Shown: piece after piece, positions 15,176 to 21,003 of the stretch | Layout: each line of letters opens with the position of its first letter | How positions within the stretch are numbered: the stretch's first letter is position 1 | DNA from: Colimorpha_A sp045593985 | GTDB taxonomy: Bacteria; Bacillota; Clostridia; Oscillospirales; CAG-272 | DNA length: 27,692 bases | Assembly (NCBI GenBank): GCA_045593985.1 | Contig: JAZNXR010000033.1 | Location: 1-27,692 of the forward strand | Direction: 5' to 3' | Program-made: the position numbers and the translations under genes | Notes under the pieces: generated by a model | The model's input: only the letters and a program-made list of their open reading frames with translations | What the model was told of the DNA's origin: nothing | Databases searched by the model: none

Positions 15176-15232
15176 GTTCCAAAGGAATGTAACATCTGTT
15201 TTATAAGGGGCGTCGAGGACGTCGCCCCCTAC
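15176..15232 (-). repeat. GTAG module, half copy
   Basis: Centre GGAATGTAACATC plus one end hairpin GGGGCG/CGCCCC and a terminal CCCTAC. The other end hairpin is replaced by a CCTCATC repeat. From 15233 to 15293 I see nothing recognisable. Confidence 0.8.
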
Positions 15233-15293
15233 AATTCGTAGCAGATATTACTAAAATTTGCTGACAGAGCGATTGATATAACTCCGCGACAAA

Positions 15294-15319
15294 AAACAGA
15301 CGGATCACTCCGTCTGTTT
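15294..15319 (-). terminator. Terminator of the dtxR-like gene
   Basis: AAACAGACGG pairs with CCGTCTGTTT around six bases. On the - strand it is followed by a T run (the A run at 15291-15296), 20 bases after the repressor stop codon. Confidence 0.85.
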
Positions 15320-15338
15320 CAAATATATTTCTTTTCGA

Positions 15339-15704
15339 TCATCGGTTGCTCTCGGTGAATTTCTTTATCGCATCAAGCGTTTCGGGGCTGATCACGTGCT
15401 CGATCTTGCAGGCATCGTCAGATGCGACCTCGGCGTTGACACCAAGCCCGATCAGAAACTCGGTAAGGACGGTGTGGCGCTCAAAGACACTTTTTGCCCT
15501 TTCCTCACCCATCTCTGTAAGGATCAGGCCGCCGTTCACGTCAACAGTCAGGTAACCGCCATTTTTGAGGAGACCGACAGCTCGGCTGACGCTCGGCTTG
15601 CTGTAACCCATCTCCTCGGCAACGTCGATGCTTCGTACTGCGCCCTTTTGGGATAGGATATATATTGTTTCGAGATACATCTCGGCAGATTCTTGCAGCT
15701 TCAT
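15339..15704 (-). CDS. DtxR/IdeR-type iron-dependent repressor (short form)
   Basis: A 121-residue metalloregulator: winged helix-turn-helix (about 1-62, with GYSKPSVSRAVGLL as recognition region) and a helical dimerisation domain. It lacks the SH3-like third domain, as MntR does. Its metal ligands, however, follow DtxR rather than MntR. M9 stands where MntR has Asp8, C99 lies where DtxR has Cys102, and H77, E102 and H103 are kept (DACKIEHVIS). This supports Fe(II) sensing over Mn(II). It is divergent from feoA, whose promoter carries a palindromic operator, so it most likely represses feoAB when iron is plentiful. The start has an AAGGAGAG site. The promoter is described separately. Confidence 0.88.
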   Translation of the reverse strand: MKLQESAEMYLETIYILSQKGAVRSIDVAEEMGYSKPSVSRAVGLLKNGGYLTVDVNGGLILTEMGEERAKSVFERHTVLTEFLIGLGVNAEVASDDACKIEHVISPETLDAIKKFTESNR

Positions 15705-15737
15705 AAAAAACTCTCCTTAATATGCCGTTCTTCCTCT

Positions 15738-15766
15738 ATCATAGCATAAAAGAAAATTTTTTGCAA
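15738..15766 (-). promoter_or_regulatory. Promoter of the dtxR-like gene
   Basis: On the - strand, TTGCAA (15761-15766) and TATGAT (15738-15743) are 17 bases apart. No copy of the GTTAGC palindrome overlaps it, so autoregulation is not indicated. Confidence 0.72.
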
Positions 15767-15785
15767 TAAAAATATAAAAAACCCC

Positions 15786-15814
15786 TTGACAAAGGCGAAA
15801 CGAAGTGATAAAAT
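15786..15814 (+). promoter_or_regulatory. feoA promoter
   Basis: TTGACA (15786-15791) and TAAAAT (15809-15814) are 17 bases apart. The operator at 15823 begins 8 bases after the -10 box and would cover the transcription start. Confidence 0.82.
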
Positions 15815-15822
15815 ATACCACG

Positions 15823-15838
15823 GTTAGCGGATGCTAAC
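15823..15838. promoter_or_regulatory. Iron-repressor operator at feoA
   Basis: GTTAGC-GGAT-GCTAAC is a perfect palindrome over the transcription start. The same arms occur before feoB. DtxR/IdeR sites often contain TTAG...CTAA half-sites, so the divergent repressor is the likely binder. A second inverted repeat, TGACGT-AAA-ACGTCA (15839-15853), follows directly. Confidence 0.8.
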
Positions 15839-15867
15839 TGACGTAAAACGTCAATAAGGAGCAAAAA

Positions 15868-16080
15868 ATGACACTCAGACAGGCAGAAGAGGGAATTGAA
15901 TATATCGTAAAAGCTATCGAAACCGACGATGAGGAGCTTAATGCATTCCTTTTTACGCTCGGTTGTTACGAAGGCGAACCGATAACGGTGATCTCCCGTC
16001 GCAAAAGCGGACTTACGGTCTCGATCAAGGACGGTAGATACAATATAGATCCCCAGCTTGCCGATGCGATCATAATTTAA
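15868..16080 (+). CDS. feoA: FeoA, ferrous iron transport accessory protein
   Basis: A 70-residue SH3-like protein of the FeoA family. It has the N-terminal LRQAEEGIEYIVKAI, the middle LGCYEGEPITVI (family L-G-hydrophobic-x-x-G-x-x-I/V) and the C-terminal IDPQLADAIII (family hydroxyl/basic-x-x-x-A-x-x-I end). It acts in the cytoplasm with FeoB, probably modulating its GTPase part. An AAGGAGC site precedes the ATG. feoB follows 94 bases downstream with its own copy of the operator. FeoA is the usual first gene of Gram-positive feo operons. Confidence 0.9.
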   Translation: MTLRQAEEGIEYIVKAIETDDEELNAFLFTLGCYEGEPITVISRRKSGLTVSIKDGRYNIDPQLADAIII

Positions 16081-16083
16081 AAA

Positions 16084-16100
16084 GCAGAGCAGCGCTCTGC
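16084..16100 (+). other. Hairpin between feoA and feoB
   Basis: GCAGAGC-AGC-GCTCTGC starts 4 bases after the feoA stop. It is not followed by a clear T run, so it is more likely an RNA-processing or partial attenuation element than a full terminator. Confidence 0.55.
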
Positions 16101-16118
16101 TGATTATTTCGCTTGTCG

Positions 16119-16134
16119 GTTAGCAATGGCTAAC
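16119..16134. promoter_or_regulatory. Second GTTAGC-N4-GCTAAC operator, before feoB
   Basis: GTTAGC-AATG-GCTAAC has exactly the arms of the feoA operator. No convincing -35/-10 pair precedes it. Its right arm also belongs to a second inverted repeat, TAACTG (16131-16136) with CAGTTA (16144-16149). Confidence 0.75.
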
Positions 16135-16174
16135 TGAATAAAACAGTTAAATTATCCGAACAGGAGTAAAATAG

Positions 16175-18142
16175 ATGAGAATAGCATTAGCAGGAAATCC
16201 GAACAGCGGAAAGACCACGATGTATAATGCCTTGACAGGCAGAAGCGAAAAGGTCGGAAACTGGGCGGGAGTCACGGTCGATAAGAAGGAGCACGAGGTA
16301 AAGGGAAGCTACGGAGAAAACGTCATCGTAGTCGACCTTCCGGGCGCATATTCGATGTCGCCCTTTACGAGCGAGGAATCGGTAACGAGCGAGTACGTTA
16401 AGAACGAAAACCCCGATGCGATAATCAATATCGTTGACGCTACGAATCTGAGTAGAAGCCTCTTTTTCACAACGCAGCTTCTTGAGCTTGGAATTCCAGT
16501 AGTCGTTGCGCTCAATAAGACCGATGCTAATAAGAAAAAGCACAATAAGATAAATGCACCTAAGCTGAGCGAAAAGCTCGGATGCCCTGTAATTGAAACC
16601 GTTTCGACAACGGGCGAGGGACTTAAAGAGGTTGTTTCCGCCGCAGTCGCTTCGGTTGGCAAGGGACAGACCGCACCTTACGTAGGCACAAATGCAACCG
16701 ACAAGGCGTCCTCCGAGGAAGAGGATAAGCGCCGCTATAAGTTCGTAAATGCGATAGTCAAGGAAGTCGAAAGCAGAAAAACGCTTACGAAAAACAAGAA
16801 CTATCAGGATAAGATCGACGCTGTTCTTACCAATAAATGGCTCGGGATCCCGATTTTTGCAGTCGTAATGTTCGCCGTTTTCTGGATCTCTCAGGCAGGC
16901 CCCGGCGTATGGCTTGCAGATTGGCTCGTCGGACTTCTTGAAAAGGGACAGGACGCGCTCGGCGACCTTATGCTCAGGCATGACGTTGCTCCTATCCTCT
17001 ACGAGCTGCTCGTAAACGGAGTTGTCGGCGGAGTTATCGCCGTAGTCGGATTTCTTCCTCTCGTAATGATAATGTATTTCCTCATTGCGCTTCTTGAGGA
17101 TTGCGGTTATATGGCAAGAGTTTCGGTCGTGCTTGATCCGATCTTCAAAAAGGTAGGCCTCAGCGGAAAATCGGTCATTCCCTTCGTTATCGGAACGGGC
17201 TGTGCGATTCCCGGCGTTATGGCTTGCCGCACGATAAGAGACGAAAGAGAACGCCGTGCGACCGCAATGATCGCACCCTTTATGCCCTGCGGAGCAAAGC
17301 TCCCCGTTATTGCTCTCTTTGCAGGCGCCTTCTTTAAGGATGCATCGTGGGTTGGTCCTCTTATGTATTTTGCGGGAATCGTAATAATATTCTTTTCCGC
17401 ACTCATTATAAACGCTATCACGGGCAACAAGAAAAAGAAGTCCTTCTTCATAATCGAGCTTCCCGAATATAAAGCTCCTTCGCTTTGGGGCGCAGTTAAG
17501 AGTATGTGTCAGCGTGGCTGGGCGTTCATCGTAAAGGCAGCGACTATCATCCTGCTTTGCAACACCGCAGTACAGATAATGCAGACCTTCACTTGGTCAT
17601 TCAAGGTCGCAGAGAACGCAAATGACTCAATCCTCGCATCTATCGGCGGACCGTTCGCCTATGTTCTCGTTCCGATCGTGGGCGTGCTTTCGTGGCAGCT
17701 TGCGGCAGCAGCCGTTACAGGCTTTATCGCCAAGGAAAACGTGGTAGGAACCCTCGCGGTCTGCTTCGTGGGACTTGAAAATCTCATCGACACCGACGAG
17801 CTTGCAATGCTTGAGGGTGCGGGCGCAGAGGTCGCAGGTATTATTGCGATCAGCAAGGTCGCAGCACTTGCATACCTTATGTTCAACCTCTTTACACCGC
17901 CTTGCTTCGCAGCAATCGGAGCGATGAACTCCGAAATGAAGAGCGCAAAATGGCTCTGGGGCGGTATCGGACTTCAGCTTGCAGTCGGATATACGGTCGG
18001 CTACCTCGTTTATACCGTTGGAACGCTCATCGTTTCCCCTGCATCGCTCGCCGTCGTTCCCGCTATAATCGGCGGATGCGCTGTCGCAGCTTTTGCAGGC
18101 ATTATTACCGCACTCATAGTTAAGGCAAGGAAAAAGGCATGA
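16175..18142 (+). CDS. feoB: FeoB, ferrous iron transporter with GTPase domain
   Basis: A 655-residue inner-membrane Fe(II) transporter. The N-terminal G domain shows G1 GNPNSGKT (7-14), the G2 threonine in GVTV, G3 DLPG (54-57) and G4 NKTD (114-117). A helical GDI-like region follows to about residue 215. The membrane part carries the conserved PFVIGTGCAIPGVMACRTIR and MIAPFMPCGAKLPVIALFAG blocks of the two Gate motifs, with conserved cysteines. Length is somewhat shorter than the approximately 770-residue E. coli protein but usual for Clostridia. It has a CAGGAG ribosome site. The stop overlaps the start of the small Cys-rich gene, indicating coupling. Iron-dependent repression is expected from the operators upstream. 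Confidence 0.95.
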   Translation: MRIALAGNPNSGKTTMYNALTGRSEKVGNWAGVTVDKKEHEVKGSYGENVIVVDLPGAYSMSPFTSEESVTSEYVKNENPDAIINIVDATNLSRSLFFTTQLLELGIPVVVALNKTDANKKKHNKINAPKLSEKLGCPVIETVSTTGEGLKEVVSAAVASVGKGQTAPYVGTNATDKASSEEEDKRRYKFVNAIVKEVESRKTLTKNKNYQDKIDAVLTNKWLGIPIFAVVMFAVFWISQAGPGVWLADWLVGLLEKGQDALGDLMLRHDVAPILYELLVNGVVGGVIAVVGFLPLVMIMYFLIALLEDCGYMARVSVVLDPIFKKVGLSGKSVIPFVIGTGCAIPGVMACRTIRDERERRATAMIAPFMPCGAKLPVIALFAGAFFKDASWVGPLMYFAGIVIIFFSALIINAITGNKKKKSFFIIELPEYKAPSLWGAVKSMCQRGWAFIVKAATIILLCNTAVQIMQTFTWSFKVAENANDSILASIGGPFAYVLVPIVGVLSWQLAAAAVTGFIAKENVVGTLAVCFVGLENLIDTDELAMLEGAGAEVAGIIAISKVAALAYLMFNLFTPPCFAAIGAMNSEMKSAKWLWGGIGLQLAVGYTVGYLVYTVGTLIVSPASLAVVPAIIGGCAVAAFAGIITALIVKARKKA

Positions 18143-18276
18143 TAGATATTATCGTAATTTCAGTTCTCGCCGTTATTATAGTCGGCGTGTCGGTCTACAT
18201 AATCAAACAGAAGAAAAAAGGCAAAAAATGTATCGGCTGCCCCTATTCGGACAGCTGCAATAAACAGTGTCACTAA
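18139..18276 (+). CDS. FeoB-associated Cys-rich membrane protein
   Basis: A 45-residue protein starting at the ATG that overlaps the feoB stop (ATGA). Residues 2-22 (IDIIVISVLAVIIVGVSVY) form one membrane segment. A run of lysines (24-30) follows, then CIGCPYSDSCNKQCH with four cysteines. This matches the FeoB-associated Cys-rich family found after feoB in Firmicutes. The basic stretch after the helix predicts a cytoplasmic C-terminus, where the cysteines could bind iron on the inner face. Function beyond association with FeoB is not established. A terminator overlaps its stop codon. Confidence 0.88.
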   Translation: MIDIIVISVLAVIIVGVSVYIIKQKKKGKKCIGCPYSDSCNKQCH

Positions 18277-18300
18277 AAAGCGAGCGCACGCTCGCTTTTT
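18275..18300 (+). terminator. Terminator of the feo operon
   Basis: AAAAAGCGAGC pairs with GCTCGCTTTTT around GCAC. The A run includes the stop codon of the Cys-rich gene. Confidence 0.92.
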
Positions 18301-18346
18301 GCTTTATTTAAAGCCGATGTCTGCGTAACAAAAGGCAAATAATCTA

Positions 18347-18375
18347 TTGACTATCCATTTTCGGTGTGATATAAT
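18347..18375 (+). promoter_or_regulatory. Promoter of the DUF4091 gene
   Basis: TTGACT (18347-18352) and TATAAT (18370-18375) are 17 bases apart. The ribosome site AAGGAG (18390-18395) precedes the ATG at 18405. Confidence 0.88.
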
Positions 18376-18404
18376 CGAGATATTAACATAAGGAGCGTCC
18401 TACT

Positions 18405-20063
18405 ATGAAATATAACTTCAAATTTTTGCCTTCAACCGAAAAGTGCTTTATTGATGATAATCCGGACGAAAAGTACGGTATAGAAAAGCTTTCAATGCTA
18501 AAAAATGAACGTCTCTCCTTCCAGCTTGCATACTGGGGAAGCGAGATGGACTGGCATACGTTCTTTACTCGTCTTGAAATCGAATCCGATATAAAGGAAT
18601 ACGTAAAGGTATACCGTGTAGAGCAGGTTCCCGTAACCTACCCGAAGCGCCCCGACCTTCCGATGGACGGTTATCTCCGTGATAAGGCAGGCCTTTATCC
18701 CGACCTTCTCCGTCCCGTAGAGGAGCAGTATAAATTCATCTTCCACAAAGACGAGCTTCGCGCTCTCTACGTTATCGTAGAAAACAAGGACGGTATTCCC
18801 GCAGGCGATCATTATGTCACCTTCCGAGCATACGAGGGCGAAAACTGTCTGGTCGAAGCAACGATGCCGATAAAGGTCATCGACGCGCTTCTTCCGAAGC
18901 AGAGCCTTATCCATACCGAATGGTTCCATAACGACGGCCTCTGCCAGTATTATGAGACAGAAATGTTCAGCGAAAAATACTGGAGCATCCTTCGTAATTT
19001 CCTTTACGAAGCAAGAGAAACGGGCGTAAATATGATCCTCACCCCCGTCTTTACCCCTCCGCTTGATACCGAGATCGGCGGCGAGAGAATGACCTGCCAG
19101 CTCGTCGACGTTACCGTAACCGATAACGGCTATGAGTTCGGCTACGAGCGCTTTGACAGATGGGTTAAGCTCTGCCTCGAGCTTGGCTTTGAATATTTTG
19201 AAATTTCCCACCTCTTCACGCAGTGGGGCTGTCACCACGCACCGAAGATAATCGCAAACGTAAACGGCGAGGAAAAGAAGATCTTCGGCTGGGATACAGA
19301 TTCTCACAGCGAGGAATATACGACCTTTATTCGCGCATTCCTTACCGACCTCGTTGCCCACGCAAAGAAGCTCGGCATAAACGATATGCTCTACTTCCAT
19401 ATCTCCGACGAGCCGTACGGCGAGCATCTTGAATCCTACCTCAAGGCAAAGGAAGCGATCTGGGATATTATCGGAGAATACCACCAGATAGACGCCCTTT
19501 CCGACTATAAGTTCTACGAAATGGGCGCAGTCAAGAATCCGATCCCCGCATCGGATCACATCGCCCCCTTCCTCGAAAATAAGGTGCCTAACCTCTGGGT
19601 ATACTACTGCGTAAGCCAGGACTGGGAGACCTCAAACCGTTTCCTCTCAATGCCGGGAACGAGAACGAGAGCGATAGGCGTTCAGATGTTCAAATTCGAC
19701 ATCGTCGGCTTCCTCCAGTGGGGCTTCAACTTCTATAACTGCCAGTATTCAAACTACCCGATAAATCCCTTCTCCGAGACCTGCGGCGAGTATTTCGCGC
19801 CTGCAGGCGATGCGTTCCTGGTTTATCCCGGCCCGCACGGCGTGCCTTACCGCACACTTCATCAGGCACAGTTCGTCGATGCACTGACCGACCTCCGTGC
19901 GCTTCAGCTTCTCTCCTCCCTTATCGGCAAGGAAGAAACAATGAAGCTCGTCGAGGAAGACCTGACGAAGGAGCTTGCATTCAACTACTGTCCTCTTGAA
20001 CAGAGCTACTACGTAAACCTCCGTGAAAAGGTAAATGCCGCAATCGAAAAAGCAGCTAAATAA
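18405..20063 (+). CDS. DUF4091-domain protein, predicted glycoside hydrolase-like enzyme
   Basis: A 552-residue cytoplasmic protein; no signal peptide is visible (starts MKYNFKFLPSTEKCF). The N-terminal 150 residues look like a beta-sandwich domain. The middle, from about 165, is a barrel-like region with YFEISHLFTQWGCHHA and LYFHISDEPYGEHLESYL, in which D335-E336 are candidate acid residues. The C-terminal block FLQWGFNFYNCQYSNYPINP, then FLVYPGPHGVPYRTLHQAQF and ALTDLRALQLL, is the DUF4091 pattern. Such proteins are common in gut bacteria near carbohydrate genes. Glycoside hydrolase-like activity on an intracellular oligosaccharide is inferred from fold and residues, not shown. The gene has its own promoter and terminator and is not part of an operon. 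Confidence 0.8.
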   Translation: MKYNFKFLPSTEKCFIDDNPDEKYGIEKLSMLKNERLSFQLAYWGSEMDWHTFFTRLEIESDIKEYVKVYRVEQVPVTYPKRPDLPMDGYLRDKAGLYPDLLRPVEEQYKFIFHKDELRALYVIVENKDGIPAGDHYVTFRAYEGENCLVEATMPIKVIDALLPKQSLIHTEWFHNDGLCQYYETEMFSEKYWSILRNFLYEARETGVNMILTPVFTPPLDTEIGGERMTCQLVDVTVTDNGYEFGYERFDRWVKLCLELGFEYFEISHLFTQWGCHHAPKIIANVNGEEKKIFGWDTDSHSEEYTTFIRAFLTDLVAHAKKLGINDMLYFHISDEPYGEHLESYLKAKEAIWDIIGEYHQIDALSDYKFYEMGAVKNPIPASDHIAPFLENKVPNLWVYYCVSQDWETSNRFLSMPGTRTRAIGVQMFKFDIVGFLQWGFNFYNCQYSNYPINPFSETCGEYFAPAGDAFLVYPGPHGVPYRTLHQAQFVDALTDLRALQLLSSLIGKEETMKLVEEDLTKELAFNYCPLEQSYYVNLREKVNAAIEKAAK

Positions 20064-20064
20064 G

Positions 20065-20094
20065 AAAAAAGGATGCCCTCGGGCATCCTTTTTT
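20065..20094 (+). terminator. Terminator of the DUF4091 gene
   Basis: GGATGCCC pairs with GGGCATCC around TC, flanked by six A and six T. It starts 2 bases after the stop. Confidence 0.93.
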
Positions 20095-20140
20095 GATTAA
20101 GCAATAAAACTGTTTGCACGTTAGAGAGAATCGTAACATT

Positions 20141-20282
20141 GTAGGGGGCGACGTCCTCGACGCCCCGCAATGCCACGATAATATTCTCATACAATCAACA
20201 CTCTGTTAATGACGATAATTTTTTATATATCATTATAGATGCATTACTTTTTAAACGGGGCGTCGAGGACGTCGCCCCCTAC
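20141..20282. mobile_element. 142-bp element with 26-bp perfect inverted ends (MITE-like)
   Basis: The first 26 bases (20141-20166, starting GTAGGGGGCGACG) are the exact reverse complement of the last 26 (20257-20282, ending CGTCGCCCCCTAC). The 90 bases between are A/T-rich, with no ORF and no match to the TTACATTCC centre of the other GTAG modules. Each end is itself the GGGGCG/CGCCCC hairpin seen at 14863 and 15207. It lies between convergent genes and could end transcription from both. No clear target duplication was found. Confidence 0.75.
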
Positions 20283-20299
20283 AAAAAGCTTTTGGCCCT

Positions 20300-20860
20300 T
20301 TATATTACCCCCAACCCCTTAAGGAGAATCTTTACTCCCATCAGAATCAGCACCGAGCCACCCGCTATGGTTGCCGCCTTGCGGAATCTCGATCCGACGA
20401 ATGCGCCGAGAGCCGTACCAACGGCAGACAGAACAAAGGTCGTCACGCCAACGATCGCAATCGACGAAAATATTTCTGCCCCCTCAGTGGCGAACGTTAC
20501 CCCGGTAGCCAATGCGTCAATGCTCGTTGCAATCGCGATCGGTACCATTTCTTTGAATGACAGCGACATCGTGCAGGTTTCTTCATCACCCTTTATGGAT
20601 TCTCTTATCATATTTGCGCCGATAAGGGCGAGAAGCACAAAAGCGACGTAGTGAGAATAACCCGCGATTTTTCCCGCAATCGTTGATGCAAGAAAATAAC
20701 CGATAAGCGGCATAAGTGCCTGGAAAAAGCCGAAATAAAGACCGACTGTGAGTGCCTGCGAAAGCTTGACCTTGCACAAAGCCAATCCTTTGCAGACCGC
20801 AGCGGAAAATGCATCCATTGACAGAGAAAGCCCGATAATAAATACAGCCCAGAGCGACAT
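20300..20860 (-). CDS. mntP: MntP, manganese efflux pump
   Basis: A 186-residue membrane protein of the MntP (DUF204) family with six hydrophobic segments in two similar halves. The conserved acidic motifs are LSLSMDAFSAAVCKGL in the first half and IATSIDALATGVTFA in the second. It exports Mn(II) from the cytoplasm. I chose the ATG at 20858-20860 because AAGGA lies 8 bases upstream. The ATG three codons earlier overlaps that site, so a 189-residue form is less likely. The leader from the predicted promoter is only about 30 bases, too short for the yybP-ykoY manganese riboswitch that often controls this gene. No terminator of its own is seen apart from the inverted-repeat element downstream. 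Confidence 0.92.
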   Translation of the reverse strand: MSLWAVFIIGLSLSMDAFSAAVCKGLALCKVKLSQALTVGLYFGFFQALMPLIGYFLASTIAGKIAGYSHYVAFVLLALIGANMIRESIKGDEETCTMSLSFKEMVPIAIATSIDALATGVTFATEGAEIFSSIAIVGVTTFVLSAVGTALGAFVGSRFRKAATIAGGSVLILMGVKILLKGLGVI

Positions 20861-20895
20861 ATTATACATCCTTAATTCAAATTAATTACCCGAAA

Positions 20896-20924
20896 ATTAT
20901 ACCAAAATAAAAACGGCGTGTCAA
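20896..20924 (-). promoter_or_regulatory. mntP promoter
   Basis: On the - strand, TTGACA (20919-20924) and TATAAT (20896-20901) are 17 bases apart. It is divergent from and almost back to back with the miaB promoter. Confidence 0.87.
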
Positions 20925-20937
20925 TAGGTGCATTTTG

Positions 20938-20966
20938 TTGACAACTGTCGGTTTTTATTATATAAT
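20938..20966 (+). promoter_or_regulatory. miaB promoter
   Basis: TTGACA (20938-20943) and TATAAT (20961-20966) are 17 bases apart, about 38 bases before the ATG. The two divergent -35 boxes are only 13 bases apart. Confidence 0.87.
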
Positions 20967-21003
20967 TATATAATAAACTAATTATTATGGGAAAGTATAC
21001 CTT

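Larger units (their letters stand above)
14686..15232. repeat. Intergenic repeat cluster B (about 550 bases, no gene)
   Basis: No gene is supported. An A/T-rich block (14686-14745) repeats that at 9771-9830. A degenerate GTAG head lies at 14768. CCTCATC/CCCTCTC-type repeats lie at 14813-14862 (-), 15050-15096 (+) and 15124-15175 (-). GTAG modules lie at 14863-14945, 14969-15050 and 15176-15232 (half). Many arms match those of cluster A. Confidence 0.88.

Noticed and set aside
9852..15232. CRISPR array
   Set aside because: Repeats are unequal, often inverted, themselves hairpin-shaped and not separated by constant-length spacers; no cas genes are present.
16084..16100. Rho-independent terminator between feoA and feoB
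   Set aside because: The hairpin is good but lacks a T run, and feoB has no evident separate promoter; kept only as a hairpin.
18498..19559. Antisense ORF of about 353 codons opposite the DUF4091 gene
   Set aside because: A mirror of a clear gene with its own promoter and ribosome site; the antisense product matches no family.
20861..20924. yybP-ykoY manganese riboswitch before mntP
   Set aside because: The predicted leader is only about 30 bases, too short for the riboswitch.
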